Source: Halorubrum alkaliphilum (lineage in GTDB: Archaea > Halobacteriota > Halobacteria > Halobacteriales > Haloferacaceae). Taken from it: DNA of 64,000 bases. Positions within the stretch are counted from its first letter, which is position 1. Each line of letters opens with the position of its first letter. A program made the position numbers and the translations under genes. Location of the stretch: NCBI RefSeq assembly GCF_017873815.1, contig NZ_JAGGKQ010000004.1, positions 62,001 to 126,000 of the forward strand, written 5' to 3'. This document shows positions 33,383 through 42,597 of this stretch, in pieces. Under the pieces are notes generated by a model that was not told the DNA's origin, did not search any database, and saw only the letters and a program-made list of their open reading frames with translations.

Positions 33383-35878
33383 TCAGTCGTCACCTGCCGC
33401 GGCGAGCCCGTCGTCGGACCGGTTCGGACGGGGTCCCGAGGTCGTGAACCTGTCCCAGAGGAACAGTGCCGGCGGGAGCGCGACGATCGCCGCCACGAAC
33501 GAGTAGACGACGCTCATCGCCATCAGGAACCCGAAGTCGCCGAGCACGGGCGTCACTGCGAGCGCGAGCGAGCCCGTTCCGAGCGCGGTCGTGAGCATAC
33601 TCCCCGTGAGCGCACCGCCGGTCCCGGACAGCGTCGTGCGCAGCGACGTGTACGTGTCCCCGCTGGCGTTGTACTCGTCGATGAACCGGGCGGTGATGTG
33701 GACCGAGTACGCGATCCCGATCCCGATGGCGATCGAGAGGATGGTCCCGGTCAACGCGTTCAGCGGCATGCCGAGGTACCGCATCGTCCCGATCAGCCAC
33801 GCGACCGCGATGGCGATCGGGAACACGTTGACGATGCCGAGCATCGGTTTCCCCTCCAACACTCCGTACGAGACGACGAGGAACACGGTCGTCAGGATCA
33901 ACGCGAGTATCAGCCCCTGGATCGCGGACTCGAAGATGATCTGCGTGATCGCGTCGAAGATGACGAGCTGCCCCGTCGCCGTCGCGGTGTACCGGAAGTC
34001 GGCCGCGTGTTCGGCACCGTCCTCGGACACCTCCGCCTGCGACGCGCCGGCCTCGACGGTATACTCGACCTGCGCACCCCGTCTGTCGTCGGTCAGGAAC
34101 TGCTCGGCCTGCGGACCCGCAGAGGAGGCGAACAGCTCGTCGTAGATCCGGTCGAGGTTCCGGTCTGGAATCCCGTTACCGCTCCGGTCGTTACGGGCGA
34201 CCAACGCGGCGAACTCCTCGTCGTTCTCGGCGTGTGACTGGATCACCGTGACGATGCTCTGCGCGTCGGCCTGACCACCGGGACCGATCGCAAGGGTCCC
34301 TGGCGGGTCGTCGTCGGGGCTCGTAAGCGCCTCCAACGCGTGGTCCTCCTCAAAGGACCCCTCGACGAATATCGTGATCGACTCGTCTTGGTTCGCGTCG
34401 AACCGCTCGTCAAGCAGGTTGATCGTTCCCGTGACCGTGTACTCGTCCGGCGCGAACGGCTCGGGAATGTGTTCGACGTACCAGGCCTCCTCCTCGGGCG
34501 GGAGGAAGTCCTCCTGCTCGAAGGAGGTGTCGACGCCCATCCCGTAGGCACCCATGCCCCCGCCGACGAGGAGCAGGACGACGACCAACAGCGCAGGAGC
34601 CTTTCGTCCGACCGTCACGGACACGGACAACAGTCGTCCGAGCGTCGAGTCCTCGGACGCGATCGGCGTCGAGTTGAACTCCGGCACGCCGTATCGCTCG
34701 CGGATCCGGTCGACCTCGAGTTTCGTCGCCGGAAGGAACAGCCCGAACGTGAGGAACGTGAACACGATCCCGATCGCCGAGACGATGCCGAGGTTCCGGA
34801 TCGGACCGAGATCCGAGACGATGTTCGCCCCGAACCCGAACACCGCGGTGACGGTAACGATGACGAACGCGATCACCAGCTGGTTGGCAGCGATCCGCAT
34901 CGCCGGTATCGGCTCGATCCCCTTCACCGTCTCCTCGCGATAGCGGTTGATGTTGTGGATCCCGAAGTCGACCCCGACCGCCAACAACAACACCGGAACG
35001 GAGATCATCTGTTGGTCGAACGGGATACCCGAGAGTCCGAGGAACCCGAACGTCCAGACGATCGTCATTAGCAACGAGAGCAGTCCGAGCGCGAGGTCGA
35101 TCGGGTCACGGTACGCGACGACCAGGAAGCCGAGCAACATCACGACCAGCACCGGCATGACGATCGCCAGCGAGTCGCCGATGATGTTCGCGAACTCCGA
35201 ATTGATGACACCGGGACCGAACGCACGGATGTCGGCGGGCTCGTCGTCGGCGAGCTCGCCGATCGTCGTCTGGACGTCCTGTAAGTCGTCGTCGGAGAAC
35301 CCCCGCGGAACGTCGTGGGAAACCACGGTTATCGAGGTCGACGCCGACGCGTGGTTCTCGTTGAAGTCGTCGGAGACGATCGCCGTGAACTGCGGGTTCT
35401 CCGAGAGCTGCCGAACCACCTGTCTGATCTCGGAACTGGTCGCCCGCTCCACGGCACGTCGCTGTTCGGCGGGCGTCGTCGCAGTCGGATCCAGCGACTG
35501 GGCGACAAGGGTCGCCGGACCGTTCGCGGAGTCCATCCGGAGGTCGTCCCGCGAGTCGATCCGCTCCAATAACCGAAGTGAGTTCAGTAGCTCCCCGCGT
35601 GTGAGAACGTCGTTGCCGTCGTGGATCAGCTGTGTCGTCTCCTCGTCGGCTTCGAACGGATCGTCGAACTCGTCGTTGATCGCGTCGAGCGCCTCCTGTT
35701 CGGGGAGATCGTCGGTGAACCCGCCGGTCGCGTCCGTCTCCGTCGTCACGGCCGTCAATCCGCCGGCGAACACGGCCGTCACGAGCAGGAACGCGACGAT
35801 GACTCCTCGCGGACGAGAGACGATCACCTCGTTGACGCGGCGGGTGAAGTCCTCGACGCGTTCGCCGAGTCGACTCAT
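33383..35878 (-). CDS. MMPL/RND family transporter
   Basis: 831 aa with a two-fold repeat of one N-terminal helix, a large extracytoplasmic domain (about 55-225 and 430-640), then clusters of about five helices (about 230-390 and 660-810). PVLLLAVGVDFGIHNINRYR and LSIAIGIGIAYSVHITARFI are the paired TM4-like segments typical of RND/MMPL sterol-sensing-like pumps. Exports hydrophobic substrates or lipids. Starts immediately (no gap) after the stop of the upstream COG1361-like gene, so the two are an operon. Confidence 0.92.
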   Translation of the reverse strand: MSRLGERVEDFTRRVNEVIVSRPRGVIVAFLLVTAVFAGGLTAVTTETDATGGFTDDLPEQEALDAINDEFDDPFEADEETTQLIHDGNDVLTRGELLNSLRLLERIDSRDDLRMDSANGPATLVAQSLDPTATTPAEQRRAVERATSSEIRQVVRQLSENPQFTAIVSDDFNENHASASTSITVVSHDVPRGFSDDDLQDVQTTIGELADDEPADIRAFGPGVINSEFANIIGDSLAIVMPVLVVMLLGFLVVAYRDPIDLALGLLSLLMTIVWTFGFLGLSGIPFDQQMISVPVLLLAVGVDFGIHNINRYREETVKGIEPIPAMRIAANQLVIAFVIVTVTAVFGFGANIVSDLGPIRNLGIVSAIGIVFTFLTFGLFLPATKLEVDRIRERYGVPEFNSTPIASEDSTLGRLLSVSVTVGRKAPALLVVVLLLVGGGMGAYGMGVDTSFEQEDFLPPEEEAWYVEHIPEPFAPDEYTVTGTINLLDERFDANQDESITIFVEGSFEEDHALEALTSPDDDPPGTLAIGPGGQADAQSIVTVIQSHAENDEEFAALVARNDRSGNGIPDRNLDRIYDELFASSAGPQAEQFLTDDRRGAQVEYTVEAGASQAEVSEDGAEHAADFRYTATATGQLVIFDAITQIIFESAIQGLILALILTTVFLVVSYGVLEGKPMLGIVNVFPIAIAVAWLIGTMRYLGMPLNALTGTILSIAIGIGIAYSVHITARFIDEYNASGDTYTSLRTTLSGTGGALTGSMLTTALGTGSLALAVTPVLGDFGFLMAMSVVYSFVAAIVALPPALFLWDRFTTSGPRPNRSDDGLAAAGDD

Positions 35879-37558
35879 CTACGTCTCCCGTGCGTACAGG
35901 TAGTATCCACCGCCCGCCGCAGCAACGAGAACCAGCGCGCCGATGACGAGGAGCCACGGGAACCCGCCTTCGGTAGGCGTCACCGTTATCGGAACCCGAG
36001 TCGTGTCCGACAGCTGGCTGCTACCCCGTTCGTCGTCGTACCGGAAGTCGAACGAGACCGGATACGTCTTCGCCGTCGCCCCGGACTCCGCTTCGAGTTC
36101 GAAGGTCATCGTCGTCGACTCGCCGGATTCGAGCGATTCCACGTACGCCTCGTCGTCATCGCTGTCGAGGGGATCGTTCGCGAACAGGCGCGCCTCGACG
36201 TCGTCGACCGTCTGATCGAGGTTGTTCGTCACTTCGATGTCGAACGCGATCGTCTCACCGGCGGTGATCTCGCGGTCCTGTACCTCGAGTCGGAACTGGT
36301 CCCGCTTCGGTTCGACGTCGAACAGCAGCTCTACATCCTCGTACGCTCGCCGTTCGAGGTCGGCGTTACGGTACTGGATCGCGATGTCGGCGGTTCTATC
36401 GACGGGATCCGCCTCGCCGCCGATCTCGATCGGCATTCGGAAGTCGCTGGACTCTCCGGGTCCGAGCGTCCCCACTGCGACGGAACTCTCGATCGGGATC
36501 ACGTTCGGCGACTCGTCCGTGTACTGGACGACGACGTTTCGAGCCTCGTTCGGCCCTTCGTTGGTGACCGTTCCGCGTACGTCTCCGTCCTCGCCGACGT
36601 ACAGGTCGGACTCGATGTCATCGACGGTAAAGCGCTGCTTCTCGAACGGCGTCACGCCCGTCCGGATCCCCTCGTCGATCCGCTGGATCCCGTCCGCGTT
36701 TCTGAACTGTACGTCCCCGCTTAGCGAGTACTGGCGGAGCGGTGCGTCCCCGGACAGCGACGCGTCGTACGTGACTGTCGCCGTCTCACCGGGCTCCAAC
36801 TCGCCGATCCGAGCGCTGTCCCCCGCCTCCGGCGATTCACCGATGACGAGGCCCGTACTCGCGGAGTCGAGAACCACGTCGACGTCGCTCGCCGCCGCGG
36901 AACCGATGTTTTCGACCTCGGCGTCGACCGTTCCAGTGTCACCGATCTGTACGTCGGTCGTTGCGCCCGTGATGCTGAACCGGGCCTCGTCACGCACTTC
37001 CACCTCGACCGTCTCGGTCACGGTGCGCGAGCGATCGAACGTGACGCCACCGTCCTGTTGACGAGTGTGTGCGTATCTCAGTTCGACGTCGATGTCGTAG
37101 GTCCCCTCCTCGACGGTTTCGGGGACGTCGACGGCGATCGGTACCTCACGAGGTTCGTTCTCGCCGATCGTACCGATCGCACTCTGACCGGTCGTGACCG
37201 TCAGCGGGTCGTCCGCTTCGGCCTCCAACCGGACGTTGCGGGCGGTCGTCACGACCTCACGTACCTCCGCGGTGCCGAGGCTGAGAGAGCCGTCGTTGGA
37301 GACCTGAACCGTGACCTCGTTCGTGTTGCCCGGCGTCACGAACTTGTCCGGCGCGGTGACGTCCAAGTCCGGAGAGCCACGCACGAGCTGCTGTTGCGGC
37401 TGTGGCTGGGCGTCGCCCCCGGGAGAGGCCTGATCCGCGGCGGCAGTACCGATGGCGAGTGCCGGACTGCCATCCGCCGGTGCGAGTCCGGTGGCGGCAA
37501 CACCGGTCGTGAGCAACGCAGCCGTGATGATCAGGGTTAGAAGCGTTTTCGTTCGCAT
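35879..37558 (-). CDS. COG1361-like secreted/membrane-anchored protein partnering the MMPL pump
   Basis: 559 aa from ATG 37558 (MRTKTLLTLIITAALLTTG). A signal peptide at about 1-30, then a series of beta-sandwich (CARDB/NEW3-like) repeats, each with N(D/E)GPNEARNVVV-like and GELEPGETATVTYD-like turns, and a C-terminal membrane anchor FPWLLVIGALVLVAAAGGG then YYLYARET. Faces the outside, anchored by its C-terminus. A GGTGATC sequence precedes the ATG. Such proteins regularly pair with MMPL pumps in haloarchaea; an adaptor role is inferred. Confidence 0.85.
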   Translation of the reverse strand: MRTKTLLTLIITAALLTTGVAATGLAPADGSPALAIGTAAADQASPGGDAQPQPQQQLVRGSPDLDVTAPDKFVTPGNTNEVTVQVSNDGSLSLGTAEVREVVTTARNVRLEAEADDPLTVTTGQSAIGTIGENEPREVPIAVDVPETVEEGTYDIDVELRYAHTRQQDGGVTFDRSRTVTETVEVEVRDEARFSITGATTDVQIGDTGTVDAEVENIGSAAASDVDVVLDSASTGLVIGESPEAGDSARIGELEPGETATVTYDASLSGDAPLRQYSLSGDVQFRNADGIQRIDEGIRTGVTPFEKQRFTVDDIESDLYVGEDGDVRGTVTNEGPNEARNVVVQYTDESPNVIPIESSVAVGTLGPGESSDFRMPIEIGGEADPVDRTADIAIQYRNADLERRAYEDVELLFDVEPKRDQFRLEVQDREITAGETIAFDIEVTNNLDQTVDDVEARLFANDPLDSDDDEAYVESLESGESTTMTFELEAESGATAKTYPVSFDFRYDDERGSSQLSDTTRVPITVTPTEGGFPWLLVIGALVLVAAAGGGYYLYARET

Positions 37559-37778
37559 CCGATCACCTCTCACCGGTGACGGACTGAACGGATGACACGA
37601 AGCGGAACGACTTCGATTCGAATGACGTTCGATTCACACTCGACATGAAGCTCATGAACGCATAATTCTTTTGTTCCTGTAATCGGTGGCGTTTTGTGTC
37701 TGCCATCTGTGGGAGTCGTATGGAGCTACGAGGATCGTATGGTTCAGACCGTATCGACCGAGGGAGGCGGTTCCCTCG

Positions 37779-38387
37779 ATGAGTTCGTTCGATGACGGCG
37801 ATCGCGAGCGGATCCGTGCGGAACTCGTCGAAGCCGGGCGGGAACTGTTCGCACAGTTCGGCTTCGAGCGAACCCGGATCAGAGACGTTACCGAGGCCGT
37901 CGACATCGGAACGAGCACGTTTTGTCAGTTCTTTGATTCTAAAGAAGCGCTGTACGTGGTGGTGCTCACCGCCGAGCGTGAAGCGATAGAGGAGATGCTT
38001 AAAACGGCAGTTGACAGCGCTGAAACGCCCAAAGACGAAGTCAGAACGCTTCTCAGGACCCTGTTTTCCGAGGTCCGTTCGAATCCGCTCATCGCACGGC
38101 TGATCGTGGAGGGTGAGCTACGACAGATCCAGGACCAACTCTCCGACGCGGAGTGCCGATCGGTCTCCACGTCGCCCTCAGAGGACAGGATCACGTTAGC
38201 CGAACGGTGGGCGGGAATAGAGGAGTTCAGATATGACGATCCCGACCTGATCCGCGGGATCTTCCGCTCGCTCGTGTTCGTTACTCGATCGCAGGAGACG
38301 CTCATCGGGACCCTCCACGTCGAGGAGTACGCGGAAGTCGAAGAACGACTGATCGAGACGATAGTCGACGGCCTGTTCATCGAATGA
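37779..38387 (+). CDS. TetR/AcrR family transcriptional regulator
   Basis: 202 aa from ATG 37779 (MSSFDDGDRERIRAELVEAG). N-terminal HTH: FAQFGFERTRIRDVTEAVDI then GTSTFCQFFDSKEALY, the TetR signature. The C-terminal about 140 residues form the ligand-binding domain. Divergent from the COG1361-like/MMPL pump genes 220 bp away, which makes that operon the likely target. A purine-rich GGGAGGCGG about 12 nt upstream may serve ribosome binding; earlier in-frame starts are not needed. Confidence 0.9.
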   Translation: MSSFDDGDRERIRAELVEAGRELFAQFGFERTRIRDVTEAVDIGTSTFCQFFDSKEALYVVVLTAEREAIEEMLKTAVDSAETPKDEVRTLLRTLFSEVRSNPLIARLIVEGELRQIQDQLSDAECRSVSTSPSEDRITLAERWAGIEEFRYDDPDLIRGIFRSLVFVTRSQETLIGTLHVEEYAEVEERLIETIVDGLFIE

Positions 38388-38518
38388 CGACGGACGGCAG
38401 GGCCGACGCGAGTTCGGCGTTCGAGTAAGGTGGATCAACAATGAAACCGAACGTCACCGAGCACGGTGGACTCGGGAGTCAGAAGGGTTAAACACTCGCC
38501 CGGGATACGCGTCCATGA

Positions 38519-38591
38519 GGGCGCGTAGCTCAGCGGACAGAGCACTTGGTTCCGGACCAAGATGCCGCGGGTTCAAATCCCGTCGCGCCCG
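38519..38591 (+). tRNA. tRNA-Arg (anticodon CCG)
   Basis: 73 nt. Acceptor GGGCGCG (38519-38525) with CGCGCCC (38584-38590), discriminator G. The anticodon stem CTTGG/CCAAG encloses loop TTCCGGA (anticodon CCG). T arm GCGGGTTCAAATCCCGT. No intron. Its 3' 13 nt is the left attachment core of the provirus. Confidence 0.95.
38579..38591 (+). other. attL core (tRNA-Arg 3' end)
   Basis: cccgtcgcgcccg, identical to 52637-52649 and 53628-53640. Integration leaves the tRNA gene intact. Confidence 0.8.
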
Positions 38592-38768
38592 CCTTCTCAC
38601 GAACCGATCGCCGACCAATAGCGAACTAGCCGTAGCGGCGCTCTTACTCCCGAAAACTACGGATACGCGTCTTCGAGAACCGGCCCCTCAAATCGGGTTG
38701 AATACGTCCCGTAACGCGCCCCTCTCACGTCGGGCGATCGGGTCGACCAACCGTGAGGTGGTTCTCGG

Positions 38769-39014
38769 ATGATGAACCTCCGGGAAGACACCCGTGAACC
38801 CGGTGCCTGTCGCAGTTGCGGTGCCCACGTCCCGGCGGACTTCCGTCGGGTCCACGGCGACGACGACGATCGGGCTCACCGGTGTCCCGAGTGCGACTCG
38901 TGGGTACGGATCTGTGAGGGGAGTGCCGCCGGGAAGGACGCGCCGACGCCGGATCCCCAGCATAGTCCGGCGCGGAACGGCGGCGAGCCGTGGAACGGAG
39001 GGCTTTCGGGATGA
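38769..39014 (+). CDS. Small zinc-ribbon protein at left end of provirus
   Basis: 81 aa. CRSCGAHVPADFRRVHGDDD then HRCPECDSW gives a CxxC...CxxC zinc ribbon (about 14-45), followed by a disordered tail. Similar short zinc ribbons are common in haloarchaeal viruses and plasmids and are thought to bind DNA. First of a run of coupled plus-strand genes; its TGA overlaps the next ATG (ATGA). Confidence 0.7.
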   Translation: MMNLREDTREPGACRSCGAHVPADFRRVHGDDDDRAHRCPECDSWVRICEGSAAGKDAPTPDPQHSPARNGGEPWNGGLSG

Positions 39015-39130
39015 CGCCGTTCGTTCGTGCGAGCCGGCTGTACGACCCGGCCCACGGCCCACGAGCCCACGTCACCGACGCCGCGCGGCTCCGGTGGCGG
39101 CGTGACGCCGAACGGGGGCGATCCGCGTGA
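39011..39130 (+). CDS. 39-aa basic protein
   Basis: MTPFVRASRLYDPAHGPRAH followed by a very Arg-rich tail (ARLRWRRDAERGRSA). The ATG overlaps the preceding stop and the TGA overlaps the next GTG start. This 4-nt overlap at both ends is the main evidence that it is translated. No family recognised. Confidence 0.5.
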   Translation: MTPFVRASRLYDPAHGPRAHVTDAARLRWRRDAERGRSA

Positions 39131-39825
39131 GCGACCGGTCTGACGGATCTACCGATCGTCTGGTGTGTCTCGATCTCTTCGCTGGTCTCGGGGGCTTCTC
39201 GGCCGCGTTCGAGGAGTCGGATCGGTGGGACGTCGTCACGGTGGAGCTGGAAGACGAGTTCGACCCCGATATTCAGGCCGACATCATGGATCTTCGACCG
39301 CGGGACCTCCCCGCCGCCGATCTTGTTCTCGCCAGCCCGCCGTGTACCTACTTTTCGACGGCAGGGAATCATCACGCGTGGAACTTCGAGACCCATCAGC
39401 CAGTTACCGAAGACGCTCGGGAAGCGGTCGCGCTCGTCTTCCACACACTCGGCCTGATTCGCGCTCTCGCGCCTGAGTACTGGTTCCTTGAAAACCCGCA
39501 GGGACGGCTCCGCTGGTTCCTCGATAGGCCGGCTGGAGAGGTAACTTACTGCCAGTACGGCCGCCCCTACATGAAGCGGACCGACCTGTGGGGCGACCAT
39601 CCGCCAATGACGTACCGGTCGTGTTCGCGAGGGCGGTCCTGCCACGAGGCAAATGTCGAGTACGACGGTACGAGCGCGACGCGAGTTCTCGGAGACACGC
39701 CGGCCGAACGGGCGAAGGTGCCCTACGAACTGTCGGGCGCGATTCGCGAAGCGGTCGAGGCCGCGATCGACGTCCCGACGACTGAACAGTCGGAGCTAAC
39801 CGAGGTGGCGACGTTTGCCGAGTGA
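39127..39825 (+). CDS. DNA (cytosine-5) methyltransferase, short viral type
   Basis: 232 aa from GTG 39127. Motif I LVCLDLFAGLGGFSAAFEES (SAM binding), motif IV LASPPCTYFSTAG with the catalytic Cys, and motif VI WFLENPQGRLRWF. The target-recognition part is reduced, as in orphan viral enzymes. It would methylate cytosines in viral or host DNA. No cognate endonuclease is adjacent, so protection against host restriction is the likely use (inference). Confidence 0.85.
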   Translation: MSDRSDGSTDRLVCLDLFAGLGGFSAAFEESDRWDVVTVELEDEFDPDIQADIMDLRPRDLPAADLVLASPPCTYFSTAGNHHAWNFETHQPVTEDAREAVALVFHTLGLIRALAPEYWFLENPQGRLRWFLDRPAGEVTYCQYGRPYMKRTDLWGDHPPMTYRSCSRGRSCHEANVEYDGTSATRVLGDTPAERAKVPYELSGAIREAVEAAIDVPTTEQSELTEVATFAE

Positions 39826-40144
39826 CGACCAACTCGGAGAAAGTTTGGATCGCTCTGGGGAGGTGGCCGCGATCTTCACGACTCACGGCGCCCTTGACGC
39901 CGCGACCACGATCGGCGCGGCGCGGGTCGCCGGTATCGACGCCGAAGCCAACCCCGTCGTTCGCGGGCTCCTCGAGATCGGCGAACTGCCGACCGCGCTC
40001 GTCATGCTCGCCGCGGTCATCGTGTGCTGTGTCCTGTGGCCGACCGCCGCCGACGCGCTCGACGTCTCCCCCTGGGTCGGCTTCGGGGTCGCCCTGATCG
40101 GCGCGGTCGTTGCCGCTGTCAACCTGGTGGTGATCTTCGCGTGA
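39815..40144 (+). CDS. Small membrane protein of the provirus
   Basis: 109 aa from TTG 39815, overlapping the methyltransferase by 11 nt; a later GTG is an alternative. About three hydrophobic segments: FTTHGALDAATTIGAARVAG (weak), LPTALVMLAAVIVCCVLWP and WVGFGVALIGAVVAAVNLVV. Resembles haloarchaeal short membrane proteins of unknown function. Ends 4 bp into the next gene's start. Confidence 0.65.
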   Translation: MPSDDQLGESLDRSGEVAAIFTTHGALDAATTIGAARVAGIDAEANPVVRGLLEIGELPTALVMLAAVIVCCVLWPTAADALDVSPWVGFGVALIGAVVAAVNLVVIFA

Positions 40145-40689
40145 GCCTGTTCTCACACGAGTTTCACGAGAATAGTAGTGACGAGTTCGGCACACCAGCT
40201 GAGTTCGTCAGACCGATCGCTGAGGCAGTCGGAGATTTCGATCTCGACCCCGCATCGGGTGCCGAAGCAACGCCACACGCGTCGACGCGTTTTACGAAAG
40301 AGGACGACGGACTGAGCCGCGAACGGTTCGGTACCGTTTGGTTGAACCCTCCGTTTTCGGAGAAAGAGCGATGGGTTCGTCGAGCGCGATCCGAAGTCGC
40401 TGCTGGGCATGTTGAGACGGCAGTCGTTCTCCTCCCGGTAGATACCAGTACACAGCTGTTCCACGAACACGTCGCCCCTGCGCCGGTCGTCTGCTTCGTC
40501 GAGGGGCGGTTGTCCTTTATTGGTGGTGACCGAAACCCGAACTTCGGAATCCTTCTCGCCGTGTTTGGTGAGGTTCCCGACGGGCTGCTTGATGTACTCG
40601 ACAGGAGGGGAACGGTCTACTACGAAGGAGAACGCTACCAGCGAGCCCGTCAGCAGCGTCTTTTCGCTAACGAGGGGGATGAGTCATGA
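40141..40689 (+). CDS. Phage-type DNA N6-adenine methyltransferase (Dam family)
   Basis: 182 aa from GTG 40141 (SLFSHEFHENSSDEFGTP). DEFGTPAEFVRPIAEAVGDF then DLDPASG gives the SAM-binding motif region of the phage Dam family, and VWLNPPFSEKERWV has the catalytic NPPF (DPPY equivalent). The start overlaps the preceding stop by 4 bp and its stop overlaps the next ATG. Together with the C5 enzyme it could shield viral DNA from host defence; recognition sequence unknown. Confidence 0.83.
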   Translation: MSLFSHEFHENSSDEFGTPAEFVRPIAEAVGDFDLDPASGAEATPHASTRFTKEDDGLSRERFGTVWLNPPFSEKERWVRRARSEVAAGHVETAVVLLPVDTSTQLFHEHVAPAPVVCFVEGRLSFIGGDRNPNFGILLAVFGEVPDGLLDVLDRRGTVYYEGERYQRARQQRLFANEGDES

Positions 40690-42305
40690 AGGCGGTCGCG
40701 ACCGCCCCTCACGAGTACATGGCGAACTACGTGTACGCCGATGGGCTTGGGCCGTGGTTCGGGGCCGCCCGGCTGTGCGACGCGACCGGGAGCCGCCGCG
40801 GCAGCTTCACGCTCGACGGCGAGACGTGGCGGGTCACCCTGTCGTATCAGGAGTCCGGGCTCGCCCCGCCCGACGGCGGCGAGACCCCCGACGGGACGCC
40901 CGTCGAGTTCGACACGCTTCGGGAGTTCCGGCTGAACGCGGTCGTCGACGACGAGATCGGCGAGCGGAAGGTGAAAGCGCTGATCCAACCGCGGTGGCGT
41001 GGGCTCGAATCCGAGTCCGGGAAGTCGGTCGCCCGGCCGCTGTGGGACGCGGGCGACGCAGTGAACGTCCGCGTGAACGCGTCGAACGTCGAGTTCGACC
41101 GGGTGGAGACGGTCATCCAGCGGGCGGCCGGCGCGGTGACCCTCGACCCGATGCACTTCGAGTCGCGGAGCGACGAGTACAGCGTGGTCGTCGACGCGGC
41201 GCGATACGTCCGGCTCCACCGGGACGTGTCCGGGCCGGTCCACGCCCGCGAGGGGCCGATCGCGCGGCTGGGTCACCTCCTCGAAAGCGACCGGTCCGGC
41301 TACCGGAAGGTCGTTCAAGACGACACGGAACGGGCCGGCTACTACCACACAGTCACGCTGGGACCGAAGCGGATCCGCGAGTGTTTCCCCGACCACCGGG
41401 TGCCGAAGGAGTTGAAACACTACTACGCGAGAAACGCCGAGTCGATGCCCGACGACCACCCGCTCGCCCATCCGAAGCTGGAGGCGTCGTATCAGTCGAG
41501 TCGCTGGGACGAGACGCTCCGGCCGGCGGACCACGACCTCCTCGTCGACGAGCTGGAGGAGGCGGTCCTCGCGGTGTTGAACGAGGCGGGGCTGCCGACG
41601 CAGCCGCTCGACGAGGACGGGCCCGGTGGCGGGCGGACGTTCGTCGAGGACGCGTACTTCGACGCGGAGACCGTCGACCGGTCGCGCGTGCTGGCGCTGA
41701 ACCTGGAGCGGGTCGAGAGCGACCAGCGGAACGTCGTGGTCCGGCAGCTGGCGGACGGTCTCTCGCCGGTCGAGTGGGACTCGTTACAGACGCTCGTCGC
41801 CGACGGCGGGGACGTGTCGCCCGCGGAGATCGCCGAGGAACACGACTGGCATCCCGATAGCGTGCGGCGTGGGCTCCGGCGGATCGAGGACATGGTGGTC
41901 CGCGAGCAGGGGTCCGTGGCGCTCCGGTCGCATCACGTCGCCGAGCAGGTCGTGGAAGCGCTCACGGCGGCGCGTGAGGGCGTGCGGAACGCCGTGGGTG
42001 CCGCGGCGAACGCGGTCCAGAACGCCGAGCGGAAGGCGCTCGACGAGCGGACGGACGAACTGATCGCGTTCTGCCAGGCGAACGGGATCCACGTCGAGGA
42101 GCGCGAGGCGCGGCTCCGGGTGAAGATGGGATACCTGGCGGACGAGTCCTGGTCGGAGCTGGTGACGCGGCTGAAACGGTACTGGGTCGACGCGGGTCGT
42201 GATCCGGAGCGGTTGAAGGACGCGGAGACGCACTACCGCGACGACGCGGGGCCGAAGATCCGGCCGGCGCGGGGTGCGTGGGGGAGGGGTCAGACGCTCG
42301 GGTAG
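40686..42305 (+). CDS. Large haloviral protein with C-terminal HTH, possibly replication-related
   Basis: 539 aa. The N-terminal two thirds show no motif I can name (DTLREFRLNAVVDDEIGERK, VNASNVEFDRVETVIQRAAG, GPKRIRECFPDHRVPKELKH). About 390-415 is a helix-turn-helix (EIAEEHDWHPDSVRRGLRRI), followed by a long helical region and a basic C-terminus. It is the largest non-structural gene of the provirus. Betapleolipoviruses carry one large early protein suspected of acting in replication, and this may be its counterpart; this is tentative. Confidence 0.65.
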   Translation: MKAVATAPHEYMANYVYADGLGPWFGAARLCDATGSRRGSFTLDGETWRVTLSYQESGLAPPDGGETPDGTPVEFDTLREFRLNAVVDDEIGERKVKALIQPRWRGLESESGKSVARPLWDAGDAVNVRVNASNVEFDRVETVIQRAAGAVTLDPMHFESRSDEYSVVVDAARYVRLHRDVSGPVHAREGPIARLGHLLESDRSGYRKVVQDDTERAGYYHTVTLGPKRIRECFPDHRVPKELKHYYARNAESMPDDHPLAHPKLEASYQSSRWDETLRPADHDLLVDELEEAVLAVLNEAGLPTQPLDEDGPGGGRTFVEDAYFDAETVDRSRVLALNLERVESDQRNVVVRQLADGLSPVEWDSLQTLVADGGDVSPAEIAEEHDWHPDSVRRGLRRIEDMVVREQGSVALRSHHVAEQVVEALTAAREGVRNAVGAAANAVQNAERKALDERTDELIAFCQANGIHVEEREARLRVKMGYLADESWSELVTRLKRYWVDAGRDPERLKDAETHYRDDAGPKIRPARGAWGRGQTLG

Positions 42306-42597
42306 CGCGGCCCCTCGTGAGTGGCAACACTATTCTGACCTCCTTTTTACGACGTTTTTCGCCGGAATCGACCGGGTGTGACCGGCGGGTCGGCCACGAT
42401 CTCGGTCGCGCCCATAGCCCACGGCGACCTCGACGAGCCGCGAGTCGGACTCGAATCGACCCCGGGGGTCGGTCGCACGTTAGGGGTGTGGCTAAGGCCA
42501 CAGATTCTAAGGTACCCCTCCGGTTTCGCGGGATCGGCCGCGCGCCGGAGGCGCGCTCGCCGCTCGCCCCCTGGGGGCGCGCGAAAAAATCAGCCGT
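42306..42597. other. Provirus intergenic region between convergent genes
   Basis: 290 bp. Contains the plus-strand T-runs, an inverted copy of gtgggctatgggcg (42409-42422), and a GC-rich stretch with hairpins (cgcgcc/ggcgcg near 42540). On the minus strand there is a T-run right after the nuclease stop (42583-42590). No ORF supported. Confidence 0.6.
42340..42359 (+). terminator. T-rich terminator after the early plus-strand operon
   Basis: cctttttacgacgtttttc, two runs of five T about 40 nt after the stop at 42305; archaeal terminators are T-runs. Confidence 0.5.
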
